From Coprinellus micaceus (Eukaryota > Basidiomycota > Agaricomycetes > Agaricales > Psathyrellaceae): 64,000 bases of DNA. The position numbers were made by a program, and so were the translations under genes. The notes under the pieces were generated by a model. The model was not told the origin of the DNA. It worked only from the letters and a program-made list of their open reading frames with translations, and did no database searches. Of the stretch, positions 33,122 to 44,558 are shown in pieces. The stretch is from the NCBI GenBank assembly GCA_951394405.1, contig OX596334.1:1922001-1986000 (forward strand), in the 5' to 3' direction. How positions within the stretch are numbered: the first letter of the stretch is position 1; every line of letters begins with the position of its first letter.

Positions 33122-34918
33122 TCACGAGAAAAACAAGAAGCTCTTGTAGCCTTCGCTGCCGATATACCTCTCGCGTGTCCGCTCCTCGAAGGGCGCTCGA
33201 ACATCCAACCCTGACACCTGTTCGATAAGAATGGATGCCCGTTCTCCCAAATCCACGTTCAGGTCCCTCAAAGCGGTGTTTTTGTTCACGTCCCAGTACT
33301 GGGCATCGAGGATTTGCAAGAGGTAACGGGCGTCTGTGGGGTGGGTCAGGAGGCTAGCACGCAGAAACACGAGAACGAGCGTACCATGATCATCCTGGTT
33401 CCCGTAGGCGCAAAGCCTGCACATGAACGAGAACATGTCTTGGAGGCTCATTTTACTGGAATCGACGCTGTAGAGGTGCACCTCCCGGAGGGACATGGGA
33501 GGACCGGCAGAGCAAGGTGAGCCATCTTCCTTTGCGTTCCCCACAATTTCAAGCAGCAATTCGCGAGTGCACGGTGCCCCTCCCTCGAAGCCAAACTTCT
33601 CGAGGTTTGGGAGTTGACGCATGGCTGTGCGTATCTTGGACGACGCGGGGTAGCGAGTCCCTACAACTTGAAGTTCCCGAATGCTGGGCTTTGGTTCACC
33701 GTGTAGGATCCAATCGAGGGCGGGCTCCACAGAGCAGTCGACCGACACGGCGAAGGATAATAAGCCGGGGAGGATCAACTTGCCATGGATGAATAGCTGG
33801 TTAAGGTACAACGGGTCGTCACTGCCGATCCACCCCGACGCCCCACAGATGTGAAGCTTTCGAAGCTTGTGGTTGATGACCTCCTCGCTCAGCAAGGCCA
33901 TCATCTGTTCGGGGGCAGCAGCGAGCGCGTCGTGGAAACGCACCCCACAAACAAGCACCTCCAGTCCCTGGGAGTGGCGGATGAGATCGCGTATGTGGAT
34001 GGGGTAGATGAAGGAACGGGTGATGAGGGATTGAAGGTCCGTCCATGGCCTCCTTGCAACCACGTCGTGAAGGCAGTCGCTGCCCTGCCATAAGTCCTCG
34101 TCGATGTCGGTGTTGATCCGTTTGAGGTTCTTCCCGCCCCAAATAGTCTTGCGGTCCATGGGGTCGTCTTCCTGGCCGTGCCCCAACTGGCCAAAGTAGT
34201 AATAATCGCCCAGTCGAGTGCGCATGTCGATATTCTCCAGCATTGGCCACGACGGAGACGATATCGCGGTGGTGAGCATGTCGAATGGTGGCCAATACTC
34301 CGACCACCCGCGGACGATGAGGTTCTTGACGTAGGGGGCGACGACAGCAATGTGATTGGCGCGGAGCGGACGGTTCGCCAACGGAAAGTCGTGACAGTTA
34401 TACATTTCGCTTAAACGGTCTGTTGTCGGGCACAGGTTGCGCAAGGCGATCGTAGTTGAGAAGAAAAGAGTGATGGAAGGCGTTCTACCCGGGGCGGGCT
34501 TTAACGACATGGCGAGGGCGGACATGGGTGTGGTCGAGGGTGGCATTAGTGATTGGCATAGGGCGTAGGTTAGCCCGTATCCACGGTATGTCACCAGATA
34601 CGACGATTGCTTGTCGCAGACGAGGCCAGCCACGTTCCATAGTGTCATGGCATTTTCATCGGCTACAGCCTTCCAGCTTTTGCACACCGCTCGTACCACG
34701 GGATCCGCCCCAAGGGTGATCAACTCTGTCCCTTGGGAGAGGCCACCTCGATCCTCCGAGTAGGCCCTCGCGGACTTGAGCGTCTTCGCCACGAACCTGC
34801 TCTGGTCGAATATGTTGACCCAGACCTCGGGTGGCACGCGCTCGATGGCTGGGGAGGAAATGTTGCAGGGCGAGAGTCGGGAGGGAGAGGCTGAGGGTGT
34901 GGGAGGCGAGGCGAGCAT
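33122..34918 (-). CDS. F-box protein (copy 2)
   Basis: Identical in sequence to the 598-aa F-box gene at 20500-22296, with start ATG at 34918. The reading frame is intact. Confidence 0.85.
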   Translation of the reverse strand: MLASPPTPSASPSRLSPCNISSPAIERVPPEVWVNIFDQSRFVAKTLKSARAYSEDRGGLSQGTELITLGADPVVRAVCKSWKAVADENAMTLWNVAGLVCDKQSSYLVTYRGYGLTYALCQSLMPPSTTPMSALAMSLKPAPGRTPSITLFFSTTIALRNLCPTTDRLSEMYNCHDFPLANRPLRANHIAVVAPYVKNLIVRGWSEYWPPFDMLTTAISSPSWPMLENIDMRTRLGDYYYFGQLGHGQEDDPMDRKTIWGGKNLKRINTDIDEDLWQGSDCLHDVVARRPWTDLQSLITRSFIYPIHIRDLIRHSQGLEVLVCGVRFHDALAAAPEQMMALLSEEVINHKLRKLHICGASGWIGSDDPLYLNQLFIHGKLILPGLLSFAVSVDCSVEPALDWILHGEPKPSIRELQVVGTRYPASSKIRTAMRQLPNLEKFGFEGGAPCTRELLLEIVGNAKEDGSPCSAGPPMSLREVHLYSVDSSKMSLQDMFSFMCRLCAYGNQDDHGTLVLVFLRASLLTHPTDARYLLQILDAQYWDVNKNTALRDLNVDLGERASILIEQVSGLDVRAPFEERTRERYIGSEGYKSFLFFS

Positions 34919-35177
34919 GGTGATACGGTTTCGAAAAGAGTAAAATGCAGCAGTGTTGAACCAGGAGAAAAGCACGAAATTCCGAGGAAAGAGCTCCAGA
35001 CGAAGAGGGTAAGCCTTCACGTCTGGTTTTTGAGGCTCGGGCCGTCTTTTCCGGTGTTTTCGGCGTCTAAACGATTACGTGTGACATGTAACGGGCGCGA
35101 AAATGCGCGAAGTTCAGGAAGTTAGGAAGAAGACTAAACAAATTTTCTATAAGCCGACAAAATATCTTCTATAGAAG

Positions 35178-36917
35178 TTACAAAAGCATCTCGGCTTTCA
35201 GCTCCATCATCCACGCATCTCTACCCTGCAGATGCTCGTCAGACCAATTCCACGTCGGTATATTCCCTAGATGACCGACGAATAAACCGTTCTCATCCGT
35301 GACGTATCTCAGCTTCAATGAGACCTTATCTCTCAAGAGTTCATCCCCCAGCTTGACCAAGGGCCTGAGATAGCTCTCGGCAGATTCCGTCTTACCTCGA
35401 CGATCTGGCTTCCCCTCCTGCCATCGCAGAATGCTGATCGACTGTAGTGGCGTGAGCTTCTTCCGCCCCCCCGAAGCCTCCGGACCTGATAAGCGCTGGG
35501 TGAGATTATGTCGGTAAGGGGTGCTACTGAGTTCGGGCTTACCGTTATCGGCGACTTCTCCATACAACCTCGCGTTGACGAACTTCCTCAGCCCCTCGAT
35601 TGTAAAGCACGCATTACTGAAGTGCAGCGACTTCAGCGCGGGGCAAAAAGGCGATCCTGCCATGCGCTGAAGAAAGTCGTCCGTGACAAAGACCCGGCCC
35701 CGTTGTAGGTTGTGGAAGTGACTGCGATGGTAGAGCCTCAGTCCGCCGCCTCCGTATGCAAAGTGCTCCAGGAGGGGCAGGTGGCGGATAGTCTCGAGAA
35801 GCATCAGCACATCAATATTCAACCAGAACTCGAACCGAGTCAGGGAGGAGTAAACCTTCCATGCCATCCAGATCAGAAGGCTGCGACCATCGCCCTTTAA
35901 TGAGAGCGAAGTTCTGTCGCAGTTGTCCACGATCAGGGTGATGAGGGAGGGTAGGATGAGGTTCTCTATAGGACAGGGAGGGGATTCCGCCATAGAACCC
36001 TCGCCCTTGCCTCTGACGAGACGTAGATGAAGGTGGCGGAGGCGATCATGACGGAACTCGTCGTCCGGTCCCAGTGCGGAAAGCGCAGGCAGCCGCATTG
36101 AACGAGGACAGGAGTAATCTTGGGCGGGCCGTCCTCTGTGCGCGATGGTACATCGAAGGGATTCAAGATGGGGGGAGCGATGAAGAAGGATCCTGAGGTC
36201 TTTACGCGATAGGTCGGCCTTGGTCCCCAGCTCGAGGTGCGTGATCTTGTGCCAGAGGACGGGCAGGTCCAAGGCACCCGTGAAATACCCGCGGATGGCG
36301 AACTTGCTCAACTTGAGAGCGTGCCAGACCTCCAAAGACTCGGGGTTCTCGGCGAAAAGGGTGCTGATGGGCTGTTGCGTCACGAATCCCCGTGGGTCTT
36401 GAGGTGACCAAAGGAGGTCAACCCTTTCCAGAACGGGGAAACGGAGCTGGAACGCAGGTTTGATGAAGGCGGACGCGAGCCCCGTCGATCCTTCAAGGAG
36501 AATATTGACCGTACGATCCGCTATGCTTGGGAGGAGAAAGGAGCAGAGAGGCTCGTTTGAAGGGGCGGTTCGTGGTCCATGGGATAGCAGGATGCAGTTG
36601 GTGCTGGCGATTAGGAGGGTGAGAGGCGAAGCGCGGGAGTGTTCCATGCAGAACGCGACATGGCAAGTATTCAGCACGGCATTGGGTGTTGAGGGTGTGA
36701 GGGTGTCGGTGAATATGGCGATAGTAGACCACAGACGTGGCATGGACAGAGAGACTGCTCTCCATTGAGAGCTCACCTGCGCCACGGCACGGTCGGGGGA
36801 GGTGTATACCTCCATCCGCTCGTACACGCTGACGGGGGTCGTCGCCTTCAATGTGCACTTGCCGATAATATTTGCCAAGATCTCGTTGGGAACGTCGTCG
36901 ATTGTTGTTGACCCCAT
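35178..36917 (-). CDS. F-box protein, second of the pair (copy 2)
   Basis: Identical to the 579-aa gene at 22556-24295, with intact frame and ATG at 36917. Confidence 0.85.
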   Translation of the reverse strand: MGSTTIDDVPNEILANIIGKCTLKATTPVSVYERMEVYTSPDRAVAQVSSQWRAVSLSMPRLWSTIAIFTDTLTPSTPNAVLNTCHVAFCMEHSRASPLTLLIASTNCILLSHGPRTAPSNEPLCSFLLPSIADRTVNILLEGSTGLASAFIKPAFQLRFPVLERVDLLWSPQDPRGFVTQQPISTLFAENPESLEVWHALKLSKFAIRGYFTGALDLPVLWHKITHLELGTKADLSRKDLRILLHRSPHLESLRCTIAHRGRPAQDYSCPRSMRLPALSALGPDDEFRHDRLRHLHLRLVRGKGEGSMAESPPCPIENLILPSLITLIVDNCDRTSLSLKGDGRSLLIWMAWKVYSSLTRFEFWLNIDVLMLLETIRHLPLLEHFAYGGGGLRLYHRSHFHNLQRGRVFVTDDFLQRMAGSPFCPALKSLHFSNACFTIEGLRKFVNARLYGEVADNGKPELSSTPYRHNLTQRLSGPEASGGRKKLTPLQSISILRWQEGKPDRRGKTESAESYLRPLVKLGDELLRDKVSLKLRYVTDENGLFVGHLGNIPTWNWSDEHLQGRDAWMMELKAEMLL

Positions 36918-37194
36918 AGTCGTCTACGGGTTGGGGGGTCGTGGTCGAACGGTTCGATGAAGGGTTAGGCGAAGAATATTTTCTTCACTTTCATGTGGGC
37001 ATCGCACAGATGGCGAGTAACCCGAGCGACTGCCGACTTCGCTCACATGCGACCCACCGATAAGGCCAGGAGGTCTCGTCCAATCACCTTGCAGGGATAC
37101 CTAAGGTACGCAAGAAGAAACACAAAAGAAAATCGGCGTCGTCACAATTGGGAGCTAAGGAACCAAGGAAAGCACAAAGGTACACAACGACAAC

Positions 37195-40100
37195 CTACTC
37201 ATCATCATCACTACCGCTCCACCCGCCCTCACCCTCTCCAGCGTCGCTACCAAATTCAAACCAACCAGGCTCCTTCTTGGCCAGCAATGCTTTCGAACGG
37301 CTGAGGATGGGCTTGGGAACTTGCCTCTTTCCTTCCTTGTTGAATGTGTAGAGGTCATCGACCCGAACCCCAAGGTTGGTGAGGCTCTGGTATACAAAGG
37401 AGCGTGACCGAGGGTCCAGCGGCTTGCGGACGGGCTCCTTGGCACCGGTGGAGTAAGACACGAGGTCTGGGGCGGTCTTCCATAGAAAGAAATCGAGTAG
37501 GACCTCTTCCAAGTCGCATCCGCAGTGGAGGTGGTAACGCCCGTCTTCGAGGATGTAGAACTGCATAATTTCACCCAGGGTGAGGCTTGAGACTGTGGTG
37601 GAGATTCGGTCAGCCGGTACTATCACGCGATACGGCGTCACCGCGACCCCTCGCTTAACCACCAGCTTGCTGGCGACTAATTCAGGGGCACTTGCCGCCT
37701 CGCACTTGCGGTAGGGTACGCCCGTGACCTGTGTTCCTCTAATCTTACGCGGTCCATCCGCGTTTTGATCATTGACGTCAGCCCCATGATCGACGAGGGT
37801 GTGATGAGGGCAGATTGTGCGCTTGTTGCCGAGGATGAACATGATCAATGCGAAGAGGCGACAGAGAGAACCAGCTTCAGGGCAAATTCCCTGGTGTTCC
37901 CTGACGAACCTGCGGAATGTGTCGCTGGGCGCATCACCCGCCGTTCTAAAGTTAATCACGACAGCATCGGAACTACCTAATATCGGGAGAATGTTAGTAT
38001 CATAATCCTGCAGTGAGAAGAGACTCACTCTTAGCGGTCTCGATCGCCTCGGCCCTGTTCTCCTTCCGTTTCGTCGTGTCTTTGGATGCGTTGGCGTTCT
38101 TCGTCGCTTTCCCCTTGGGCGGAGGAACATTGTTCCCACTGTCCTCCTTCTTGATCAGCCTCGCCTTGTCCTTCTCGGTCACCAGGTTCATGTCAGTATG
38201 CTCGTCTTGGTCGATGTCGATGGGGGCTGTATCATGTAAATGCGGTGAGCACCAACCTGGTTCAGTCGATGTACACTCACTTGAGCTGCCAGCAGCCTGA
38301 TGCGGCCACTGTTGCAATATCTCGACCTCGACCTCGACCCCGGCCGGGACCTTGGACTGGGTCTTCACACGCTTCTTGGACGGCTCTTCGAGGAAAGGGT
38401 CAGTATGTCACCGACAATATCGGATTCAGCACTCACCAGATGCGTCGTCGGGGAGTGTTCCCGTCTTCCTTTTGGTCTTTGGCTTCGGGACAGGTCGTGC
38501 TAAAAACAGGGTGTGGTTAGAACGGCGTCCACATGGGATGACGCGGGACATTACTTTTTGGCTCCTTTCCAGAGGGTTTCTCTTCCTGTGGGTTCGGCGG
38601 AGCCCCTGTTGGGGCGACTTTCTCCTCGTCCGGGTTCTTGTCAAGTGGTCCTGCTGTGTGTCGGGAGTCGTCATCGGAGCGTTGAGAGCGGATGACCAGG
38701 GTCATTTACCTTGAGCGACATTAGGGCCGGACTTCTCTCCTTCCTCCTTCTCGCCGCGGTCATCTGCTTGGGATCCGGGCAATTGACCGTCAGGGGTTCT
38801 CGGCCGACCAGGTTCTGCAAGTGAACAGCCTTCAGAGGTGTTTGACCATGGACGACCCATCCTACTCACCTTGAGCCCCTGTTGGGGCGACTTTCTCCTT
38901 GTCGGGGTTCTTGTCAAACGGTCCTGCTGTGTGTCGGGAGTCGTCATCGGAGCGTTGAGAGTGGATGACCAGGGTCATTTACCTTGAGCGACATTAGGGT
39001 CTGATTTCTCCCCTTCCTCCTTCTCGCCGCGGTCATCTGCTTGGGATCCGGGCAATTGACCGTCAGGGGTTCTCGGCTGAACAAGATCTGCAAGTGAATA
39101 GCGGTCAGAGGTGTTTGACCATGGACGACCCGTCCTACTTACCTTGAGCCCCTGTTGGGGCGACTTTCTCCTCGTCAGGATTCTTGTCAAGTGGTCCTGC
39201 TGTGTGTCGGGAGTCGTCATCGGAGCGTTGAGAGCGGATGACCAGGATCACTTACCTTGAGCAACATTAGGGCCTGATCCCTCTCCTTCCTCCTTCTCAC
39301 CGCGGTCATCTGCTTGGGATACGGGCAATTGACCATCGGGGGTTGAGGCCGGAGGGGGAGAATGCGATCCTAACCCAAGTTCAACGAGGTGGCACTGATT
39401 AGGGACGGGGCGTACTTACCTTCAGCCTTGTCTCCGTGGGTCTCACCCTGGGCGGCAAGCGACCCACGACCTGCTTCCTGCGCCTGTGTTCCTAGCTCGG
39501 GTTCAGCGAGACTTCATTTTTGAGGAACAGGGTGTACTTACCTTTAACCTCGATCTTAGTTTGGTCGACATCCAACCCGCCGTCTGGTTCCGCGTTCTGA
39601 GCCGGGGCTAGGATGGGATATCAGTCAATGCCACATCGATCAAGAGCAGGGGCGCACGAACGTGGAGATGAATCCAAATCTGTAAGATCTGAAAGAGGTG
39701 CGTCGTCTACATCCATTAGTGGAGGGGTGGGTTCACTAGTCTAACGGCGAACATGAGGATCTATTCCGGAATCCCCCATGAATGGACTCACTTCTGCGAG
39801 GATCTTTTTTGCCTCCTCTTCCATAGCGCAGTTGACGGTGCCCGCCTCAGCGTTTACCTTGTTTAGGATCACCAATTTTGCTTTCAAGTATGCTTGCCCC
39901 ATGGCAAGCGAGTGCTTGACCGACTTCAGTTTGCCGGTATGTTCGGGCAACCATTCATCGACAGGGAAGGCTACACCGCACGCATGAGATAAATCCAGGC
40001 CACGATCGCAATGTATATCACTCGCCTTTTTCCCGGCAGTAGGCGGCCGTCCCAAGGACCGTTTTCACTATCATGTACCTTCCGCGGACGTCTTTCACCG

Positions 40101-40427
40101 AGTCCAACACCGACGCGCGCATATACTCTAAACGGAAGGCCTCATTAAATGGTTACGACACCGCGAGTACACAACGTACCTTGTTTGGCATCGCTGGTCA
40201 ATATCTTTCCGTCCCGCATTTTCTTCACGTAGTCTGGGTGGGCAACATTGTTAGAATGGCATGGATATCGTCCAGTCGAGGAAGGTCTTACACGCAGGTT
40301 GAGAAGGTTGATATTTCACCATGTTGTAGACGTTCAGTAGTGCGCGGAATTTAGGTGGGGGTTTGTGTGTTTGCGAGACGACGAATCCGAAGTGGGTTGG
40401 GTATTCGTAGTCTTGCTCCCGATCGCC
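37195..40427 (-). CDS. Hypothetical many-exon protein with tandemly repeated exons (copy 2)
   Basis: Identical to 24573-27805, including the tandem phase-1 exon repeats (here about 38557-39372). The same uncertainty applies to the 5' end and to one splice join. Confidence 0.65.
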
Positions 40428-41394
40428 TTTGACCCCGAGGATTCAACGGCGTATTTGGGCCAATCGGAGGGGGCGGCAGATGCCCTTCTGGATGGAGTGG
40501 GGGGTGTGCACCAGCGATAAGAACCGGGGTTGCGGAATCACGTAGGAATGGTGCAGATGATGTCGGTCGAGTGAGGCTGTACCTGAATTCCTAGGCTAAC
40601 ACCCTCCGCATCTACGAAGGTCTGCGGGGTGGCTGATACATTGTGGAAGAATACGAACGATTAAAGAGATGAATTTCAGACGCTGGGCTGAAGTTTGAGG
40701 CTCGAACCTCCCGCGGAAGGAGAAGGCGACTACCTAGCCAGGATGGACAACACCTCATCACGGCTGCTGACCGTTGCACCGTGCGACCAGCGCTCCTGTT
40801 CCATGCGAGCAAGGGCTTCCAGAAGGCGACCCGGCTGAGAGTGGTCCCACCTTGGCGAGGAGAGTCAGCCCTCCTCCAGCTGCAGTATCCTGTGCCAGGA
40901 CCCGCTCCATTAACGAACACGACACCCTTTGCAGGGGTAGGTTGTTAGAAGATTACCCCTTAGTTCAAGAAAGGGACTCACTTTCCTAATAAGAGGTCGG
41001 GGTCGAGCAGACATCCATATCCATGGCTTCAGCCGATCAAGCAGACGGCTGCTGAAGGGCCAACCATGCGACCAGGGCCCCTGGCGCATGATGCCGATGC
41101 TCGTGATTGGGACCCCAACATCGAGAACATGGTGAGCACGGCGAAGGTATCGCTCACTGGCAAGCTATTGAGACGCCATCCTCTTCGAACGACGTATATA
41201 TGAAGGGTTGTGGAAGGAGCAGTGGACCTGGGTCACTGCCTGGTGAGCGCTGATCAACAGATTCACGATCATGTGATGGCGACGCGTCCCGTGACGTCGT
41301 ATAAATAATATATATGGAGCGCGATTTGATGGGTCTATAGGCCAAAGGTGCAATTTGGACCAGCGACAAAATGAAATATTGAATGGTATATACA
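40428..41394. other. Unresolved stretch with possible exons (copy 2)
   Basis: Identical to 27806-28772. Minus-strand exon-like pieces ending at 40730 could not be assembled into a gene. Confidence 0.35.
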
Positions 41395-42314
41395 CTAACG
41401 AGAAATAGTTCCAATTCTCAGATTTTCCAGCGCCTTGTTCACTAAGCGATCACTTGTGTCCTCCCTATACAACTCCCACTCGTAGACGAACGATTTTGCG
41501 AAAGGCGTATGCTTGCTCAACCGACCGATCTTAGGACGCAAAGCCCCGGGGTTGTGGTGACGAAGGAAAACCAACTGTGTGACCTTCTCTCTTGATGATA
41601 TATCCGTGTTTCGAAGGACGGTATGAAGCTGAGGCAAAAGCAAAGACTTGAAAAGGGACCTCTTGTGAACCAATTCCCGCAGAGCCACCTCCGCAGCAAG
41701 CACGAGGAACGAAAGGTCGCTGGTCGGTATCTTAAGCTCTTTAAAAGTCGATGAGTATCAGGCTTATCGCAGAAGGTTTTGCCTCACCTGGTAGGCCAGT
41801 TTCTACAACACCCACTGTAAGCGCGAGCCCGCAGAAGGCGAAATGATTCACGCACCCATGTTACGATAATAGAATATCTTGCCATCCTCCGTAAACCACT
41901 CATCCCTGACCTGCGCCTTCGCGAGAGCAATAAGATCCTCGTCTGTTGGTCTCCGCGTGAGCTCGTGGTACATTGCGTCGAATCTGTCGCGAAGAACTTC
42001 CTCGGACTCAGCAGAATCGGACGAGTCGGAATCTTCTGAATCGGAATCTTCCAGGCGTCGTCTCTTCGCTCTCGTGGGTTTGCAAGTGGCCTCAGTGGCC
42101 GATGCTTCTTGCGCTGTCGATGGGCGTAAGTATCGATAGTATTATGAACTGCAAAAAGCACGGTACTTGTGACTCTGTGAACCACATCTTGGATCTCCAC
42201 ATCCCCCAGCATGAGTTCAGACATATCGTGACTTGACAAACCCATGAGCGCTTCAACGGTAGGTGGGTGCGACGGTGTGAGCCTGGGAGGGATGCTTAGG
42301 AAAGGATGCGACAT
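41395..42314 (-). CDS. Hypothetical 258-aa protein (intact copy)
   Basis: Four exons (high to low): 42167-42314, 41856-42113, 41788-41814 and 41395-41738, joining to 258 aa. The N-terminus (MSHPFLSIPPRL) is followed by MSELMLGDVEIQDVVHRV. A basic patch PTRAKRRR leads into an acidic Ser/Asp run (EDSDSEDSDSSDSAES). Next come a helical region with HELTRRPTDEDLIALAKAQV and DEWFTEDGKIFYYRNM, then LKIPTSDLSFLVLAAEVALR and a basic C-terminus. No known domain is recognised; the acidic/basic alternation suggests a nuclear protein, by inference only. The 27-nt third exon is a microexon. The 5' half lies outside the identical duplication, so only this copy is complete. Confidence 0.7.
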
Positions 42315-42521
42315 TTTCCCCGATGGGCGTGACCGAGGACCCGGCCGAAAACCCAAACCCTCACGGGACCATACCCCACTTACTCGGTTGATGCTTGCCG
42401 GTCATTCCCAGAATAAGTCGCATGTGGACGCGGTTATGATGCTAAAGGGCGGGGCGCTTAGCGCTATGTATTGAGCAACTTCGTTTGTCGAACACGACTT
42501 AATCCGAGCTCCTCCCAAGTA

Positions 42522-43460
42522 CTACTCAGAGGCAGGCGCGTGTTCCATGCTGGATTCTAGGTCCAGTTCCTCGTCCACCTGGCCGGAATCCCACCTCTGC
42601 AGGTGCTGTTTCGCTAAGTCAAGTATGCTTTCCAATGTGGCTCCACGTGCGAGGCGCGTTTCGATAGCCTGAAGATTATCGACAATGAGAAGAACCTCCG
42701 GCTTGAGGATTAGCTGGAGGTCGACTAGCGGATCCGTGTTCCCAGCGCCATACAATTTACCCAGCTCGGTCTCCATCCGAATAATACGTCTGAGCAGGCC
42801 TTGGAACCGTGATAGAGCGCTGGAGAGAATCTCCATATCACGGCCTGCCGTTAAGATACCCAAGAGTTGGACCGTATACAGGGTGACGTGCGAGCCCCAA
42901 GTCAAATCGTTGACTTCAGTCGCAAGGGCTTCGACCTGAGCCTTCCATGCATCCCGGATAGCAGTCCTAGACCCCGTGTTATCAGACACAGGAGGACCGG
43001 CATTCCTGCTCCTTGAATTGCATTCAAGTCACGTCCCAATGTGCCAATCGATTGAGAAGCCTACGAACCTTCCTTGCTTTCCCCTAGGTTCTGGGGAATC
43101 GGTCCGCTGTCCCCCAGGTTCAGACCTATCCCTCCACCATGAGTCTACACTGCCCAGACAGATAAAAGGTGCAATGGCTCGCCTTTGATCACGAGGTAGA
43201 GTTTCCTTTAACTGTTTCACTTTTTTCTCCTTCGTCGGGTGACGAGTGCTCCGGTTTGTGGAGGAACCTTTCCGAACTGCGGCGTACTTCGTACGCCTTG
43301 CAAGTGACACCTTCTCCGTATTACTGTGGTCATTCTCAGGTTAGGTTCGTGGGCACACTTTAAGACGACAAGGCACCGACTCTTCGTAATATTTCTTGCT
43401 CCTCGCTGCGACCGCGGCTCGCAGTTCTTCTTTAGTGTGGTACTTGCGGGGTCTCCCCAT
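42522..43460 (-). CDS. Hypothetical 272-aa protein with basic N-terminal motif
   Basis: Three exons (high to low): 43381-43460, 43069-43323 and 42522-43005, joining in phase to 272 aa. The start at 43460 gives MGRPRKYHTKEELRAAVAAR. The first intron is 57 nt with a CTAAC branch-like site. Residues 1-50 are strongly basic and helical, with an AT-hook-like GRPRKY and then RSKKYYEDNTEKVSLARRTK, a layout that suggests nucleic-acid binding. The C-terminal two thirds are helical (WKAQVEALATEVNDLTWGSH, LLRRIIRMETELGKLYG, VLLIVDNLQAIETRL). I know of similar-looking hypothetical proteins in mushroom genomes but no assigned function. The good phase fit supports a real gene. Confidence 0.7.
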
Positions 43461-44558
43461 GACTGCCTGCCCGGTTTGGCTGTCGGACACGCTTACTTTT
43501 CCTCTCGTTGGCCGACTGGTGCTTGACTGAGATGGTGGTATTCTACAAGGATGTGCGTGTGATGCAGAGCCGAGGTCGGGAAATTCATTTCCCCACGCCT
43601 CCGTATTTCTCGGAACGCCGAAACGAGTGGTCCACTGGCCCCTGGGTACACCCCACTGTGACTTTCAAGGTCATTATACGCAGAAAGGGTCCCACTGACG
43701 TTGCGATTAGATCCTCTTTCCCTTCACGCGAAGCCCATGGTGGGTGTACATCCTCGTTTGTATCAAATGCAGCGCAAGCGTGGCGTGGAAATAACTTATT
43801 TGGTACCCTTTAATTGAGCAAATTCGTCTCACGTTTACTCCCCTCCGACCCCTGGGCGCACTCCTAGACTTATGGGCGTGGTTTAAAAGGGTGAGTTAGA
43901 GGTTTAATGGATCCATCTTCGATATCCGACCCTTACCTAATTATGTCGGTACGATAGGGGATGGAGAGCGGGGTTGGCAACCTCGAATCCCCCGCGTTCT
44001 CTGGACACCGTAGTAACATTTGGTCTTGAACGAGAGCCCATACGCACGCAAATTCGAGCTGAAAGCTGGGTTTAGGCAGGGAGAGGATTCACCTTCCATA
44101 GGAACCCTCTAACTAAATTCCTCCTCACGACAGGAGACGGAGACTAAATTCCCGGAGGCCATGAGCAGAGAAGAATGCGACACTTTGAGGTGTCTCGAGA
44201 TACGGTGACTTCACCCTGGTGCGACCAATACCGCATCGAATTGACAATGGCATATAGCAGCACATTTATCGCAATTGTCTCGTACCGCACTGGTATCGAC
44301 TCGCTGGGGGGGGGATCGGGTGACTGAAGCGCTCGGTGACGACATGGGCGCCTACGTCAAACCCACAGCCAGAAAGACCGGAATGTCAAGCTACCGTCGG
44401 AACAGTGGCTCTATCTCTTATACACGTACTTACAGTGATCAGAGATGAGGATGAAAGAGAAATACATATTCCATTGAAGGCTCATATCGGCGTTTAGATA
44501 AGGACATGTTGATAATCGAACAGAAGCGCGGGCACTGCCCTAGATAGCAACATGTAGA
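43461..44558. other. 1.1-kb region without a supported gene
   Basis: A 101-codon open frame on the plus strand (43508-43813) has no start context or domain I recognise. A run of nine G lies near 44307-44315. No repeats shared with the rest of the window were found. Confidence 0.5.

Larger units (their letters stand above)
29662..42003 (+). repeat. 12,342-bp direct duplication, copy 2
   Basis: Second copy of 17040-29381 at a constant offset of 12,622 bp. Here the right end continues without a break into the complete 258-aa gene and unique sequence. The left end joins an 80-bp sequence next to the gap instead of the HNH-like gene. Confidence 0.93.

Noticed and set aside
43508..43813. 101-codon plus-strand frame
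   Set aside because: It lies in the upstream region of the 272-aa gene, with no domain and no supporting splice or promoter signals.
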